The notes: generated from the sequence alone by a model not told the origin. Shown: positions 50,383 through 58,891, numbered from the stretch's first letter. The stretch: 64,000 nucleotides of DNA from Streptomyces eurocidicus (GCF_002891295.1 NZ_LGUI01000005.1:310001-374000); one strand, 5' to 3'. Made by a program: numbers and translations.

Positions 50383-52010
50383 CCACACCCTCGTACACGG
50401 CGGGGACCACTTCCGTCCCGCTGATCGAAGACACCATCGGCGCCGATCTCGCCTTCACGATCGAACGGTTCGGTGACCGCGAGGCGCTGGTCGACGCGGT
50501 GAGCGGCCGCCGCTGGACCTACGCGGAGTTCGGCCGGGCCGTCACGGAGGTCGCGCTCGGGCTGCTCGCCAAGGGGGTGGCGCAGGGCGACCGGGTCGGG
50601 ATCTGGGCCGTCAACTGCCCCGAGTGGGTGATGGTCCAGTACGCCACCGCCCGCGTCGGCGCGGTCATGGTGAACATCAACCCCGCCTACCGCGTCCACG
50701 AGCTGGGCTACGTCCTGCGCCAGGCCGGGGTGAGCGTGCTCGTCGCCTCCGTCGAACACAAGACCAGCGACTATCGAAGGATGGTCGAACAGGTCCGCGC
50801 CGACTGCCCCGCCCTGCGCGACGTCGTATATATCGACGACCCCACCTGGGCCGGGCTCGTCCGCCTCGGTGAGGGGGTGGATCCCGCGCGGCTCGCCGAG
50901 CGCGAGGCGCGGATCGGCTGCCACGACCCCGTCAACATCCAGTACACCTCGGGCACCACGGGCTTCGCCAAGGGCGCCACCCTCTCCCACCACAACATCC
51001 TCAACAACGGTTACTTCGTCGGAGAGCTCCTCGGCTACACCGAGACCGACCGGGTGTGTCTGCCGGTGCCCTTCTACCACTGCTTCGGCATGGTCATGGG
51101 CAACCTCGCGATCACCTCGCACGGTGCCTGCGCCGTCATCCCCGCCCTCTCCTTCGATCCCGCCGCCACCCTGCGCGCCGTGCAGGACGAGCGCTGTACC
51201 TCGCTCTACGGCGTCCCCACCATGTTCATCGCGATGCTGGGCCTCCCCGGCTTCGCCGCCCACGACCTCTCCGCGCTGCGCACCGGGGTCATGGCCGGCT
51301 CGCCCTGCCCGGAGGAGGTGATGAAGCGGGTGGTCACCGAGATGCACATGGCCGAGGTCGCCATCTGCTACGGGATGACGGAGACCTCACCGGTCTCCAC
51401 CCAGACCCGGCGCGACGACGACCTGGCGCGGCGCACCGGCACCGTCGGCCGGGTGCTGCCGCACATCGAGGTCAAGGTCGTCGACCCGGCGACCGGGGAC
51501 ACCGTCGGCCGCGGTGAGCCGGGGGAGCTGTGCACCCGCGGCTATTCGGTGATGCTCGGCTACTGGGAGGAGCCCGAACGCACCGCCGAGGTCGTGGACG
51601 AGGACCGCTGGATGCACACCGGTGACCTCGCGATGATGGACGAGGACGGCTACGTCCGGATCGTCGGCCGCATCAAGGACATGATCATCAGGGGTGGGGA
51701 GAACGTCTACCCCAGGGAGATCGAGGAGTTCCTCTACACCCATCCCAAGATCGCCGATGTGCAGGTCGTCGGCGTCCCCGACGAGAAGTACGGCGAGGAG
51801 ATCATGGCCTGTGTGATCCTCCGCGACCCCGCCGACACCCTCACCCGTGACGAGCTCGCCCGGTACTGCCGGGGCCGGCTCGCGCACTACAAGGTGCCCC
51901 GCCATCTGCGGGTGCTGCGGGAGTTCCCGATGACGGTCAGCGGCAAGGTCCGCAAGGTGGAGCTGCGGGAGCAGGCCACCGCGGTCCTGGAGACGGCCGT
52001 GACGCCCTAA
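50379..52010 (+). CDS. Fatty-acyl-CoA synthetase (FadD-like AMP-binding enzyme)
   Basis: 543 residues, GTG overlapping the previous stop. Complete ANL set: YTSGTTGFAKGATLSHHN, YGMTETSPVS, MHTGDLAMMDEDGYVRIVGR, MIIRGGENVYPREIEEFL and VSGKVRKVEL (catalytic Lys near 524). The RGGENVYP hinge is typical of medium- to long-chain acyl-CoA synthetases, which activate fatty acids for degradation or lipid synthesis. Pairing of two different synthetases suggests activation of two related substrates in one pathway. Confidence 0.93.
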   Translation: MTTPSYTAGTTSVPLIEDTIGADLAFTIERFGDREALVDAVSGRRWTYAEFGRAVTEVALGLLAKGVAQGDRVGIWAVNCPEWVMVQYATARVGAVMVNINPAYRVHELGYVLRQAGVSVLVASVEHKTSDYRRMVEQVRADCPALRDVVYIDDPTWAGLVRLGEGVDPARLAEREARIGCHDPVNIQYTSGTTGFAKGATLSHHNILNNGYFVGELLGYTETDRVCLPVPFYHCFGMVMGNLAITSHGACAVIPALSFDPAATLRAVQDERCTSLYGVPTMFIAMLGLPGFAAHDLSALRTGVMAGSPCPEEVMKRVVTEMHMAEVAICYGMTETSPVSTQTRRDDDLARRTGTVGRVLPHIEVKVVDPATGDTVGRGEPGELCTRGYSVMLGYWEEPERTAEVVDEDRWMHTGDLAMMDEDGYVRIVGRIKDMIIRGGENVYPREIEEFLYTHPKIADVQVVGVPDEKYGEEIMACVILRDPADTLTRDELARYCRGRLAHYKVPRHLRVLREFPMTVSGKVRKVELREQATAVLETAVTP

Positions 52011-52031
52011 CCGTGACGCCCTAGGACCTGC

Positions 52032-52059
52032 CCGGCGGGACTTCCCCTTGACCCGCCGG
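52032..52059. terminator. Hairpin between convergent genes
   Basis: CCGGCGGG and CCCGCCGG arms around a 12-nt loop, 22 bp after the acyl-CoA synthetase stop. A duplicated GTGACGCCCTA lies at the end of the gene itself. Confidence 0.6.
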
Positions 52060-52193
52060 ACAGACCTGGCGTGGAGGGCCCGCGATCCCCCGTACGTTTC
52101 GCGGGCCCACAACAGAGTTTCCGCCCGTGGTCCCCAACTCGCCATCGAACGGCGCCGGTTCAGAGGAAGAATTGAGGTTCGCGGTTCCGGCGG

Positions 52194-52883
52194 TCAGTTC
52201 GGGCCCTGTTCGAGCAGTGCGTCGGCCGGGCCGTTGAGCGGCTGCGGGGTGCCGGTCAGGTCCATCACGAAGAGGGGCATGCCCAGCTCGTCCGCGCGGG
52301 CCCGGCCCTCGCGCTCGTAGCCCGCCAGGGAGAAGAAGACGCCCGACGCGGAATCGATCAGACCGTGCAGCCACAGACACTCCACGGCGCGCAGGGACGT
52401 GGGCAGGGTCGTCGGGTCGACCCGGGCGACCAGGCCCACACCGCGCAGGTCAACACCGGAGTCGGGAGCCACACCCGGACGGGTGACGCCCGTGAACCCC
52501 AGCCAGGTGAGATAGCGCTCGGCCGCCACCACCGCGTCCTCCGCGGTGCGGATGGCGACCGGGCGGAATTCGGGCCGCAGCGCCGCGGGCGCCGGCGGGC
52601 CCGAGTCCGTCGAGGGCTCGCGCACCGGCTGCACCGGAAGCCGCACCACGGTGCCGCACGAGCAGCCGAACTCCGGTCGCGGCCACTGGTCCTGGCGGTC
52701 GCAGGAGGGGCAGCGCACGGCCACCCAGGAGTCGCGCCACGTGCGGTGGGCCAGTAACTCCGGTGTGGCGTCGGGAAGGACGGGAAGGGTGAGGGGTGCG
52801 CCGCAGGCGCAAGGGAAGGTGGGCGGGGTGAAGGAGTGCTCCCGACGACACGTCGGGCAGTGAACCGGCACGCTCTTGGCCAT
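52194..52883 (-). CDS. Zinc-ribbon protein with Mrr-like (degenerate) nuclease fold
   Basis: 229 residues from the ATG at 52883, which follows GGAG by 6 nt (a TTG at 52898 would be earlier). Two N-terminal zinc ribbons: CPTCRREHSF with CACG, and CPSCDRQDQW with CSCG (about 9-77). The C-terminal ~120 residues pattern like an Mrr/PD-(D/E)XK domain (AAERYLTWLGFTGV, SGVDLRGVG, LFVMDLTG), but the E-x-K/Q-x-K catalytic pair looks replaced (VARVD), so activity is doubtful. Homologues sit next to gcl in Streptomyces as far as I recall. Function unknown. Confidence 0.75.
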   Translation of the reverse strand: MAKSVPVHCPTCRREHSFTPPTFPCACGAPLTLPVLPDATPELLAHRTWRDSWVAVRCPSCDRQDQWPRPEFGCSCGTVVRLPVQPVREPSTDSGPPAPAALRPEFRPVAIRTAEDAVVAAERYLTWLGFTGVTRPGVAPDSGVDLRGVGLVARVDPTTLPTSLRAVECLWLHGLIDSASGVFFSLAGYEREGRARADELGMPLFVMDLTGTPQPLNGPADALLEQGPN

Positions 52884-52976
52884 CTTCGGCTCCAGCAACG
52901 TAGTCCGCAGGGGATGAGTACGGGCCCATCGTCCACGATGCGGGCGCGCTGGGGGAGCGAATGCCGAAGCGGACGG

Positions 52977-53032
52977 GCACGCCCCCGGCGCCCGCCGGAG
53001 GAGTGCCGGACGGCGGTGGCGCGGGGGCGTGC
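52977..53032 (-). terminator. Terminator-like structure after gcl
   Basis: Outer arms GCACGCCCCCG and CGGGGGCGTGC pair around a 34-nt region with further CGCCG/CGGCG pairing. It lies 80 bp past the gcl stop on the minus strand. Confidence 0.55.
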
Positions 53033-53111
53033 GGGGACGCCGGGGTCACCGCCGCACCCGTGCCGCCCGTGCTCCGGGGGCGGCACGGGAGGTCGTCACC
53101 CCCTCGCGGTC

Positions 53112-54896
53112 TCAGCCGGCGGGCGGGGGCTCGAACTCCCGGACGGCGTCGATGTCCGGGCCGTGCGGGGTGTTCGCCTCGCGCTCGATGAGGATCTCGA
53201 CCAGTGCCGGCCGTGAGGTCGCCGCCGCCCGCTCCCGGGCCCACTCGACGGCGGGCCGGATGTCCGCCGGGTCCACCACGCGCCTGCCTGAACAGCCGTA
53301 CGCCTCCATCAGCTTGACGTGATTGGTGCCGGTCTCGTCGTAGTGGATGTCGACCTGGTAGTTCATGCCGTACCCGGCCGACGCCTGGCGGATGAGGCCG
53401 AGGTAGGCGTTGTTCAGCATGATCAGCACGCAGGGGATGTCGTACTGCGCGGCGACCGCCAGCTCCTCGACCGTGTACTGGAAGCCGTAGTCGCCCACGA
53501 TGCCCACGACCTCGGTGTCGCCCCGGCCCATCCCCTGGAGCGCCTTCTTCACCCCGATGGCGGCCGGGAGCTCCCAGCCGAGCGGGCCGGCCTGGCCGCA
53601 GACCTGGTAGTGACGGGGCCGGTGGGCCTTCTGATGCTGGCCGCCCCAGATCTGGTAGAGCCCGATGGCGGTGACGAAGTAGGTGTCCTCGCCGAAGATC
53701 TCGTTGATCTCCTTGTAGACGCGGGGCGCCTTGACGGGAACGGTGTCGAAGTCCTCGCGGCGGGTGAGGGTGCGCTTGAGCGTCCGGCAGCGCGCGGTCC
53801 ACGGCTCCCAGGAGGCGAGGGGCGCCCGGGCGGCGGCCCGGGCCCGGGCCGCGGCCAGCAGGGCGGCGAGGAACAGCCGGGCGTCGGAGACGATGCCGAG
53901 CTCCGGTTCGATGACCTTGCCCAGCTGGGACGGTTCGATGTCGACGTGGACGAACGTCCGCCCGCCCCGGTAGACGGAGAGGTCGCCGCCCGTGTGCCGG
54001 TCGCCGAAACGGGCGCCGACGGCGAGCACGAAGTCCGCTTCCAGGAAGGACGCGTTGGCGTACCGCTGGGAGGTCTGGATGCCGGTGGTGCCCATGTTGA
54101 GCTCGTGGTCGTCCTCGATGACGCCCTTGCCCATGAGCGTGACCTGGAACGGCACCCGCAGGTACTCGACCAGCGCGCGCAGCTCGGCCGCCGCCTCGGC
54201 GAGGATCACCCCGCCGCCGGCCAGCACCAGCGGCCGTTCGGAGGCCAGCAGCAGATCCAGGGCGGCCTCGACGCGCGGTGGGTGCGGCGCGACGGCCGCG
54301 ACCGGCAGCCGGGCGTCGAGGGCGGGGTCGTAGCGGATCTCGTGCCGGGCGAGGTCGACCGGGATGTCGATCAGCACCGGGCCCGGCCGTCCCTCGCGGG
54401 CGGTGCGGAACGCCTCCCGGAAGGCCCAGGGGATCTGCGCGGCCTCCTTGATCTGCGTGGCCCATTTGGTGACCGGCCGGACGATCTCCACGATGTCGAC
54501 CGCCTGGAACGCCTCCTGGTGCAGCTTGGCGGAGGCGGCCTGCCCGGTGACGCACACCATCGGCACGGAGTCCGCGAACGCGGTGTAGAGCCCGGTGACG
54601 AGGTTGGTGGCGCCGGGCCCGGACGTGGCGAGGGCGACGCCGACGCGGCCGTTGGTACGGGCCCACCCGTCGGCCATGTGCGTCGCGCCCTCCTCGTGCC
54701 GGACGATGAGGTGCTCGATGCCGCCCACGGTCTCCATCGCCTTGTACAACGGCAGGACGGCGGCCCCGGGGCAGCCGAAGGCGATGTCGACGCCCTCGTC
54801 CTTCATGATGCGTACGGCCGCCTCCATGGCGGGCATCCGGGCGACGGCCGGGCGCCTGGATGCCGCGCGGTCCCCGTACGCCGGGGCGGTGGTCAT
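53112..54896 (-). CDS. gcl: Glyoxylate carboligase (tartronate-semialdehyde synthase)
   Basis: 594 residues from an ATG overlapping the glxR stop (ATGA). A thiamin-diphosphate enzyme joining two glyoxylates into tartronate semialdehyde and CO2. Close match to the E. coli enzyme by recollection: GCPGAA near the start, CVTGQA, GGGVI, CGQAGPLGW, VGDYGFQYTVEELAVAAQ (GDG-type ThDP site) and NNAYLGLIRQ. Unusually, residue 68 is Glu (RHEEGATH), where E. coli Gcl is known for a Val replacing the canonical ThDP-activating Glu. It is third in the hyi-glxR-gcl operon. Confidence 0.95.
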   Translation of the reverse strand: MTTAPAYGDRAASRRPAVARMPAMEAAVRIMKDEGVDIAFGCPGAAVLPLYKAMETVGGIEHLIVRHEEGATHMADGWARTNGRVGVALATSGPGATNLVTGLYTAFADSVPMVCVTGQAASAKLHQEAFQAVDIVEIVRPVTKWATQIKEAAQIPWAFREAFRTAREGRPGPVLIDIPVDLARHEIRYDPALDARLPVAAVAPHPPRVEAALDLLLASERPLVLAGGGVILAEAAAELRALVEYLRVPFQVTLMGKGVIEDDHELNMGTTGIQTSQRYANASFLEADFVLAVGARFGDRHTGGDLSVYRGGRTFVHVDIEPSQLGKVIEPELGIVSDARLFLAALLAAARARAAARAPLASWEPWTARCRTLKRTLTRREDFDTVPVKAPRVYKEINEIFGEDTYFVTAIGLYQIWGGQHQKAHRPRHYQVCGQAGPLGWELPAAIGVKKALQGMGRGDTEVVGIVGDYGFQYTVEELAVAAQYDIPCVLIMLNNAYLGLIRQASAGYGMNYQVDIHYDETGTNHVKLMEAYGCSGRRVVDPADIRPAVEWARERAAATSRPALVEILIEREANTPHGPDIDAVREFEPPPAG

Positions 54897-55792
54897 GACG
54901 CCGTCCCCGACAGCAGCTCGACGCCGCGCAGCAGCGCCGAGTGGTCCAGGCCGCCGTCGCCGCGCGCGCGGGCCGAGGCCATCAGGGTCGCGGCGGCGCT
55001 CCCGAGCGGGAGGGCGGCGCCGACGGCGCGCGCGGCGTCGGTGACGATGCCCATGTCCTTGTGGTGCAGGTCGACGCGGAAGCCGGGGGCGTACTCGCGG
55101 GTGAGGAAGTTCCGCCGCTTGCGGCTGAGGACGGCCGAGCCGGCCAGGCCGCCGCCGAGCACGTCCAGTGCGGTGGCGAGGTCCACACCGGACTTCTCCA
55201 GCAGTACGACGGCCTCCGCGCACGCCTGGAGGGTGACGGCGACGATCAGCTGGTTGGCGGCCTTCACGGTCTGGCCGGCGCCGTGGCCGCCGCATCGCGC
55301 GACGGTCGTGCCGAAGGTGCCGAGGAGCGGCTTCGCGGCGGCGAAGTCCGCCGCCGTGCCGCCCACCATGACGGACAGCGCCCCCTCCACGGCCCCGGCC
55401 TCGCCGCCGGAGACGGGGGCGTCGAGGACGCGGACGCCCTTGCCGCCGGCCGCGGCGGCCTCGGCGAGGGCGACGGAGGTGCGCGGGGCCACGGTCGACA
55501 TGTCGATCAGGAGCGCGCCCGGCCGGGCGTGGGCGAGGACGCCGTCGGCGCCGAGGGCGACCGCCTCGACCTGCGGGTCGGCCGGGAGCATGGTGACGAT
55601 CACGTCGGCGCCGCGGACCGCCTCGGCGACCGAGGCCGCGGGGGTGCCGCCGGCGGCGGCGAGCCGGTCGAGCTTGTGCGCCTCCAGGGTGTGCCCGGTG
55701 ACCGGGTATCCGGCCTTGATCAGGTGCTCGGACATGGGCGAGCCCATGACGCCGAGGCCGATCCAGGCGACGTGCGGGAGTGCGGTGGGCAT
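54893..55792 (-). CDS. glxR: 2-hydroxy-3-oxopropionate (tartronate semialdehyde) reductase
   Basis: 299 residues, start ATG at 55792. 3-hydroxyisobutyrate-dehydrogenase family: Rossmann WIGLGVMGSPM at the N-terminus, DAPVSGGEAGAVEGAL (substrate loop), GHGAGQTVKAANQL with the catalytic Lys (about 175), and LHHKDMG. It reduces tartronate semialdehyde to D-glycerate. It is coupled to gcl by ATGA and lies 83 bp downstream of hyi. Confidence 0.93.
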   Translation of the reverse strand: MPTALPHVAWIGLGVMGSPMSEHLIKAGYPVTGHTLEAHKLDRLAAAGGTPAASVAEAVRGADVIVTMLPADPQVEAVALGADGVLAHARPGALLIDMSTVAPRTSVALAEAAAAGGKGVRVLDAPVSGGEAGAVEGALSVMVGGTAADFAAAKPLLGTFGTTVARCGGHGAGQTVKAANQLIVAVTLQACAEAVVLLEKSGVDLATALDVLGGGLAGSAVLSRKRRNFLTREYAPGFRVDLHHKDMGIVTDAARAVGAALPLGSAAATLMASARARGDGGLDHSALLRGVELLSGTAS

Positions 55793-55875
55793 GCGGAGGG
55801 CCCTTCTCGTGGGGTCTCGTGGGAGCCTTGCGAAGTCCTCGGGGGGGGGCGGGCGGGGTGCGGCGGCGTGGTCAC

Positions 55876-56712
55876 TCAGCCCGCGCGGCGGCCGAGCGCG
55901 TCCAGCCGGCCGAAGCTGTCGGCACTGGCCCCGGAAGGGCGGTACTCCAGCCCCACCCAGCCGTCGTAGCCCGCCTTGTCCAGGTGGCCGAGGAGCGCGC
56001 CGAAGTCCAGTGCCCCGGAGCCCGGTTCCCCGCGCCCGGGGTTGTCCGCGATCTGCACGTGCCCGGTCACCCCCGCGTACCGCTCGATGACGGCGGGCAG
56101 GTCCTCGCCGCCCATGGACAGGTGGTAGAGGTCCATCAGGAAGCGTGCGTTGCCGAGCCCGCTCGCCGCGTTCACCTCCTCGACCAGTCCGACCGCGCGG
56201 GCCGAGGTGACGACGGGGTAGTCCGGGGACTCGGTGGCGTTGAGCGCCTCGATCAGGAGGACGGCCCCCGCCCGGTCCGCGGCGCGGGCGGCGCGCACCA
56301 GGTTCTCCAGGGCCAGGGCGTCCTGCGCCGCGTGGCCGACCCCCGGGACGCGGTTGCCGTAGAGGGCGTTGAGCGCGGTGCAGCCGGTGCGGGCCGCGAA
56401 GTCGGCGGCCACGTCGAGGTTGGCGCGGAAGTCGTCCGAGCCGGCGCCGGGCAGGGAGAGCACGCCCCGGTCCGGGCCCGGCAGCAGCCCCGCGTAGAAG
56501 TTCAGCCCGACCAGCCGGGTGCCGGCGTCGTCCAGCGCCCGCCGCAGGGCGTCGCGTTCGGCCGGGGCGGGCACCGCCACCCCGGGCCAGGGCCACCACA
56601 GCTCCACGGCGGTGAAACCCGCCGCCGCAGCGGCAGCCGGACGTTCCAGAAGAGGAAGTTCGGTGAAGAGGATGGAGAGGTTCACATTGAAACGCGGCTC
56701 ATGAGGGCCCAT
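55876..56712 (-). CDS. hyi: Hydroxypyruvate isomerase / TIM-barrel sugar isomerase
   Basis: 278 residues from ATG at 56712. AP-endonuclease-2-type TIM barrel with RFNVNLSILFTELPLLER at the start, acidic metal ligands in LIEALN (about 145) and LMDLYHLSMGG (about 180), HVQIADNPGRGEPG (about 220) and a final GLEYRP. Interconverts hydroxypyruvate and tartronate semialdehyde, feeding glxR. First gene of the glyoxylate operon, with a 17-bp palindrome directly upstream. Confidence 0.9.
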   Translation of the reverse strand: MGPHEPRFNVNLSILFTELPLLERPAAAAAAGFTAVELWWPWPGVAVPAPAERDALRRALDDAGTRLVGLNFYAGLLPGPDRGVLSLPGAGSDDFRANLDVAADFAARTGCTALNALYGNRVPGVGHAAQDALALENLVRAARAADRAGAVLLIEALNATESPDYPVVTSARAVGLVEEVNAASGLGNARFLMDLYHLSMGGEDLPAVIERYAGVTGHVQIADNPGRGEPGSGALDFGALLGHLDKAGYDGWVGLEYRPSGASADSFGRLDALGRRAG

Positions 56713-56724
56713 GGAACGCCATTC

Positions 56725-56741
56725 CTTCCGTAATGCGGAAG
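56725..56741 (-). promoter_or_regulatory. Operator-like palindrome upstream of hyi-glxR-gcl
   Basis: CTTCCGTAATGCGGAAG is a perfect palindrome with 6-bp arms around a 5-bp centre, 13 bp upstream of the hyi start codon. A TTGAGC at 56751-56756 (minus strand) could be a -35 placing the palindrome over the -10 region. It fits the size and type of IclR-family sites, but the regulator is not encoded here with certainty. Confidence 0.6.
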
Positions 56742-56842
56742 TTAAATTCTGCTCAATGGAAGCGTGCCCGCCGAATCGAGAGGGTGTCAAGGGTCGGACC
56801 GCCGCCCGGGGGCTTTCTTCTGATGTGCGGTCAGGCGGACTC

Positions 56843-56872
56843 TTGCGAACTTCGGCGAACATCGAATATTGT
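56843..56872 (+). promoter_or_regulatory. Candidate plus-strand promoter upstream of ArsR-like gene
   Basis: TTGCGA at 56843-56848 and TATTGT at 56867-56872 are separated by 18 bp. It faces the ArsR-like gene about 300 bp away. Weak evidence. Confidence 0.3.
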
Positions 56873-57051
56873 CGAGGAGTGGGAGCGCGCAAGGGGCGGC
56901 CGGGAGGCCGCGGCGCGCCGTACGGGACGGCGGACGGCATCCGAACCCCCGCGGATGCCGTCCGCGCCGTCCGTTCACACCCCTTCTCCGCCCCGGCGCT
57001 TCGGCCGCTGTGTGGGTGATGCCTCGTGAGTGACCGCTTCCGCTACGATGC

Positions 57052-57079
57052 CTCAAGTTCGCAAGTTGTCGAACTTGAG
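57052..57079. promoter_or_regulatory. Operator-like inverted repeat upstream of ArsR-like gene
   Basis: CTCAAGTTCG and CGAACTTGAG (10-bp perfect arms, 8-bp spacer). The spacer itself starts another CAAGTT half-site, giving a second palindrome CAAGTT-GTCG-AACTTG. It is 88 bp upstream of the regulator start and probably its own binding site. Confidence 0.65.
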
Positions 57080-57167
57080 TAGCGGGGGCAGGGCGCCGCG
57101 GTCCGGATGTGGTGGCGGCGGCCGGTTGCGGACACCGAAACGAGCAACATCGACGAGGAGGCCGGCC

Positions 57168-57542
57168 GTGCGTGCTGAACTGTTCCACCCCGACCGTGGG
57201 GAGATCTCCCTGAACAAGGTCCTGCATGCCCTGAGCGATCCCATCCGCCGGGACATCGCCCGCACCTTGTACGAGGGTGGCCCGATGGTCTGCGGACGGC
57301 TCAGCTACCCGATCGCGAAGTCCACGCTCTCGCACCACCTGAAGGTACTGCGGGAGTCGGGGCTGATGGCGACGGAGATCCGGGGCACCTCGCGGGTGAT
57401 CTCGCTCCGCCGCACGGACATCGACCTCCGCTTCCCGGGGCTGCTCGACGCCGTCCAGGTCACGGCGCCCGCGCCCGAGGACGCCGGTGCGGCGGGCCGG
57501 CTGGCGGCACCCCAGCGGGAGATGGCGTCGGCCAGAGGCTGA
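57168..57542 (+). CDS. ArsR-like winged-helix transcriptional regulator
   Basis: 124 residues from GTG at 57168 (GAGGAGG 6 nt upstream). The core LNKVLHALSDPIRRDIARTL and the recognition helix KSTLSHHLKVLRESGL are typical of ArsR/SmtB-like repressors, followed by a wing (IRGTSRVISLRR). No metal-binding CxC was seen. It is divergent from the hyi-glxR-gcl operon and upstream of the urate genes, so it may control either; the inverted repeat at 57052-57079 is a likely operator. Confidence 0.9.
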   Translation: MRAELFHPDRGEISLNKVLHALSDPIRRDIARTLYEGGPMVCGRLSYPIAKSTLSHHLKVLRESGLMATEIRGTSRVISLRRTDIDLRFPGLLDAVQVTAPAPEDAGAAGRLAAPQREMASARG

Positions 57543-57576
57543 ACGCGCAGGTCAGCCACCCCGCTACGGTGGGGCC

Positions 57577-57831
57577 ATGGTGCGATTGAGAGTGGAGTTC
57601 ACAACCGAGCCGTTCGATCTCGACGAGCCGCCACCGCACGCGGTGGCGGCTCGCGACGCGGTGCGGGCCGCCGAACTGGACGCCGTGGACGTCGGCCCGT
57701 TCGGCACCAGCGCCGAGGGCGGATCGGAGGAGGTGCTGGCCGCCGTCGGCGAGCTGCTGCGCGAGTCCCTCCGGGCGGGCGCCACCCGCGTCTCCCTCCA
57801 GGTCAACGTCGTACCGGGGGAGGGGGCGTGA
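57577..57831 (+). CDS. Small conserved-looking protein of the urate locus
   Basis: 84 residues starting MVRLRVEFTTEPFDL. Short alpha/beta pattern: a first strand, an alanine-rich helix (HAVAARDAVRAAELD), a glycine-serine loop and a last helix and strand. No family recognised. It overlaps the next gene (GTGA), so the two are coupled and probably form a regulatory pair. Confidence 0.7.
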   Translation: MVRLRVEFTTEPFDLDEPPPHAVAARDAVRAAELDAVDVGPFGTSAEGGSEEVLAAVGELLRESLRAGATRVSLQVNVVPGEGA

Positions 57832-58220
57832 CCGGCGCGGCCGAACACCCGTTCAGGGCGGCGGTCAGACCGCTCGTCGACGCCATGGGCGGCGAGCTGA
57901 TCGAGCCCGGCGAGGCCCGCGGCGACGACGTGGTGCTGTCGTGGGAGGGGCGCGAGGTCGTGGCCGTGCGGCTGCCGCACCTGTCCGACTCGCTGGACCA
58001 CATCCTGGCCGAACTGGAGCGCAGGCACGGCCTGCCGCTGGCCGAACTGGACCGCCGCGCCAAGCAGTCGGTCGTACGGACCCTGGAGGCGCGCGGCGCG
58101 TTCTCCGTACGCCATGGCGTGGAGAGGGTGGCCGCGGCGCTGGGCGTCAGCCGCTTCACCATCTACAACTACCTCAACCGGGAAGCCGATCCGGGAAAGA
58201 CCACCCGGAGCGGTGAGTAA
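57828..58220 (+). CDS. Small HTH regulator coupled to 84-aa protein
   Basis: 130 residues. The C-terminal ~60 residues contain a Fis/PucR-like helix-turn-helix (VERVAAALGVSRFTIYNYLNR). The N-terminal part is a small alpha/beta domain of unknown type (DVVLSWEGREVVAVRLP). It lies 122 bp upstream of uraD and its likely operator overlaps the uraD promoter. Probable local regulator of urate degradation. Confidence 0.82.
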   Translation: MTGAAEHPFRAAVRPLVDAMGGELIEPGEARGDDVVLSWEGREVVAVRLPHLSDSLDHILAELERRHGLPLAELDRRAKQSVVRTLEARGAFSVRHGVERVAAALGVSRFTIYNYLNREADPGKTTRSGE

Positions 58221-58222
58221 TT

Positions 58223-58263
58223 TCAACAAAGTGTTGACGGGGTGTTTCCGAGGGCGTTAGCTA
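58223..58263 (+). promoter_or_regulatory. Promoter and overlapping operator of the urate operon
   Basis: TTGACG (58234-58239) and TAGCTA (58258-58263) are 18 bp apart, an unusually good sigma-70-type match for this genome. The palindrome TCAACA-AAG-TGTTGA (58223-58237) overlaps the -35 box. The start codon of uraD is 80 bp downstream. Confidence 0.65.
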
Positions 58264-58342
58264 TGCGCAGCCCGTTCACGCCCGGCGGTCGTGTGCGGTC
58301 CGTTCACGCTCAAGCTCATCGGCAGCGGCCACGGAGGCTCCC

Positions 58343-58891
58343 GTGACTTCGAGTTCGACGCCGGGGCTCACCCGGTTCAACACGGCGGAGGACGACGCGG
58401 CCCGGGCCGCGCTGCGCGCGGTCTGCGCCTCGGGCGCCTGGGTCGAGGCGGTCCTCGCCCGGCGCCCCTACCCCGGCCCGGCCGCCCTGTACGAGGCCGG
58501 TGACGCCGCCCTGGCCGCCCTGGCCCCGGCCGACCTCGCCGAGGCGACGGCCGGGCACCCGCCGATCGGCCGCCCCACCCCCGGCGACCCGGCATCGGCC
58601 CGCGAACAGCGCGGAATGGCGGACGCCCCCGCCGCGCTCAGGGCGGAGATGCTCGAACTGAACCTCGCCTACCAGGAGAGGTTCGGACACGTCTTCCTCG
58701 TCTGCGCCACCGGCCTCACCGCCGTACAACTGCGGGACGCCGTTCGTCACCGGATCGACAACACGCCGGAACACGAGCGCGAGATCGTCAGACGGGAACT
58801 CGGGAAGATCAACCGCATCAGGCTCGCCGGGCTCGTCACCGCGCCCGGCGGCGCCCCCGACCGACCCCCGACCGACGGGAGCCCGCCATGA
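58343..58891 (+). CDS. uraD: OHCU decarboxylase
   Basis: 182 residues, GTG start. UraD fold: FNTAEDDAARAALRAVCAS, GHPPIG (catalytic His, about 72), an Ala/Glu-rich loop with EQRGM, the conserved helix LNLAYQERFGHVFLVCATG and a final EIVRRELGKINRIRL. It decarboxylates 2-oxo-4-hydroxy-4-carboxy-5-ureidoimidazoline to S-allantoin, the third step after uricase and UraH. First gene of the urate operon and coupled to uraH by ATGA. Confidence 0.95.
   Translation: MTSSSTPGLTRFNTAEDDAARAALRAVCASGAWVEAVLARRPYPGPAALYEAGDAALAALAPADLAEATAGHPPIGRPTPGDPASAREQRGMADAPAALRAEMLELNLAYQERFGHVFLVCATGLTAVQLRDAVRHRIDNTPEHEREIVRRELGKINRIRLAGLVTAPGGAPDRPPTDGSPP

Noticed and set aside
56740..57029. Short plus-strand frames between hyi and the ArsR-like gene
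   Set aside because: Arg/Ser/Pro-rich, no convincing ribosome site, and covered by regulatory sequence.
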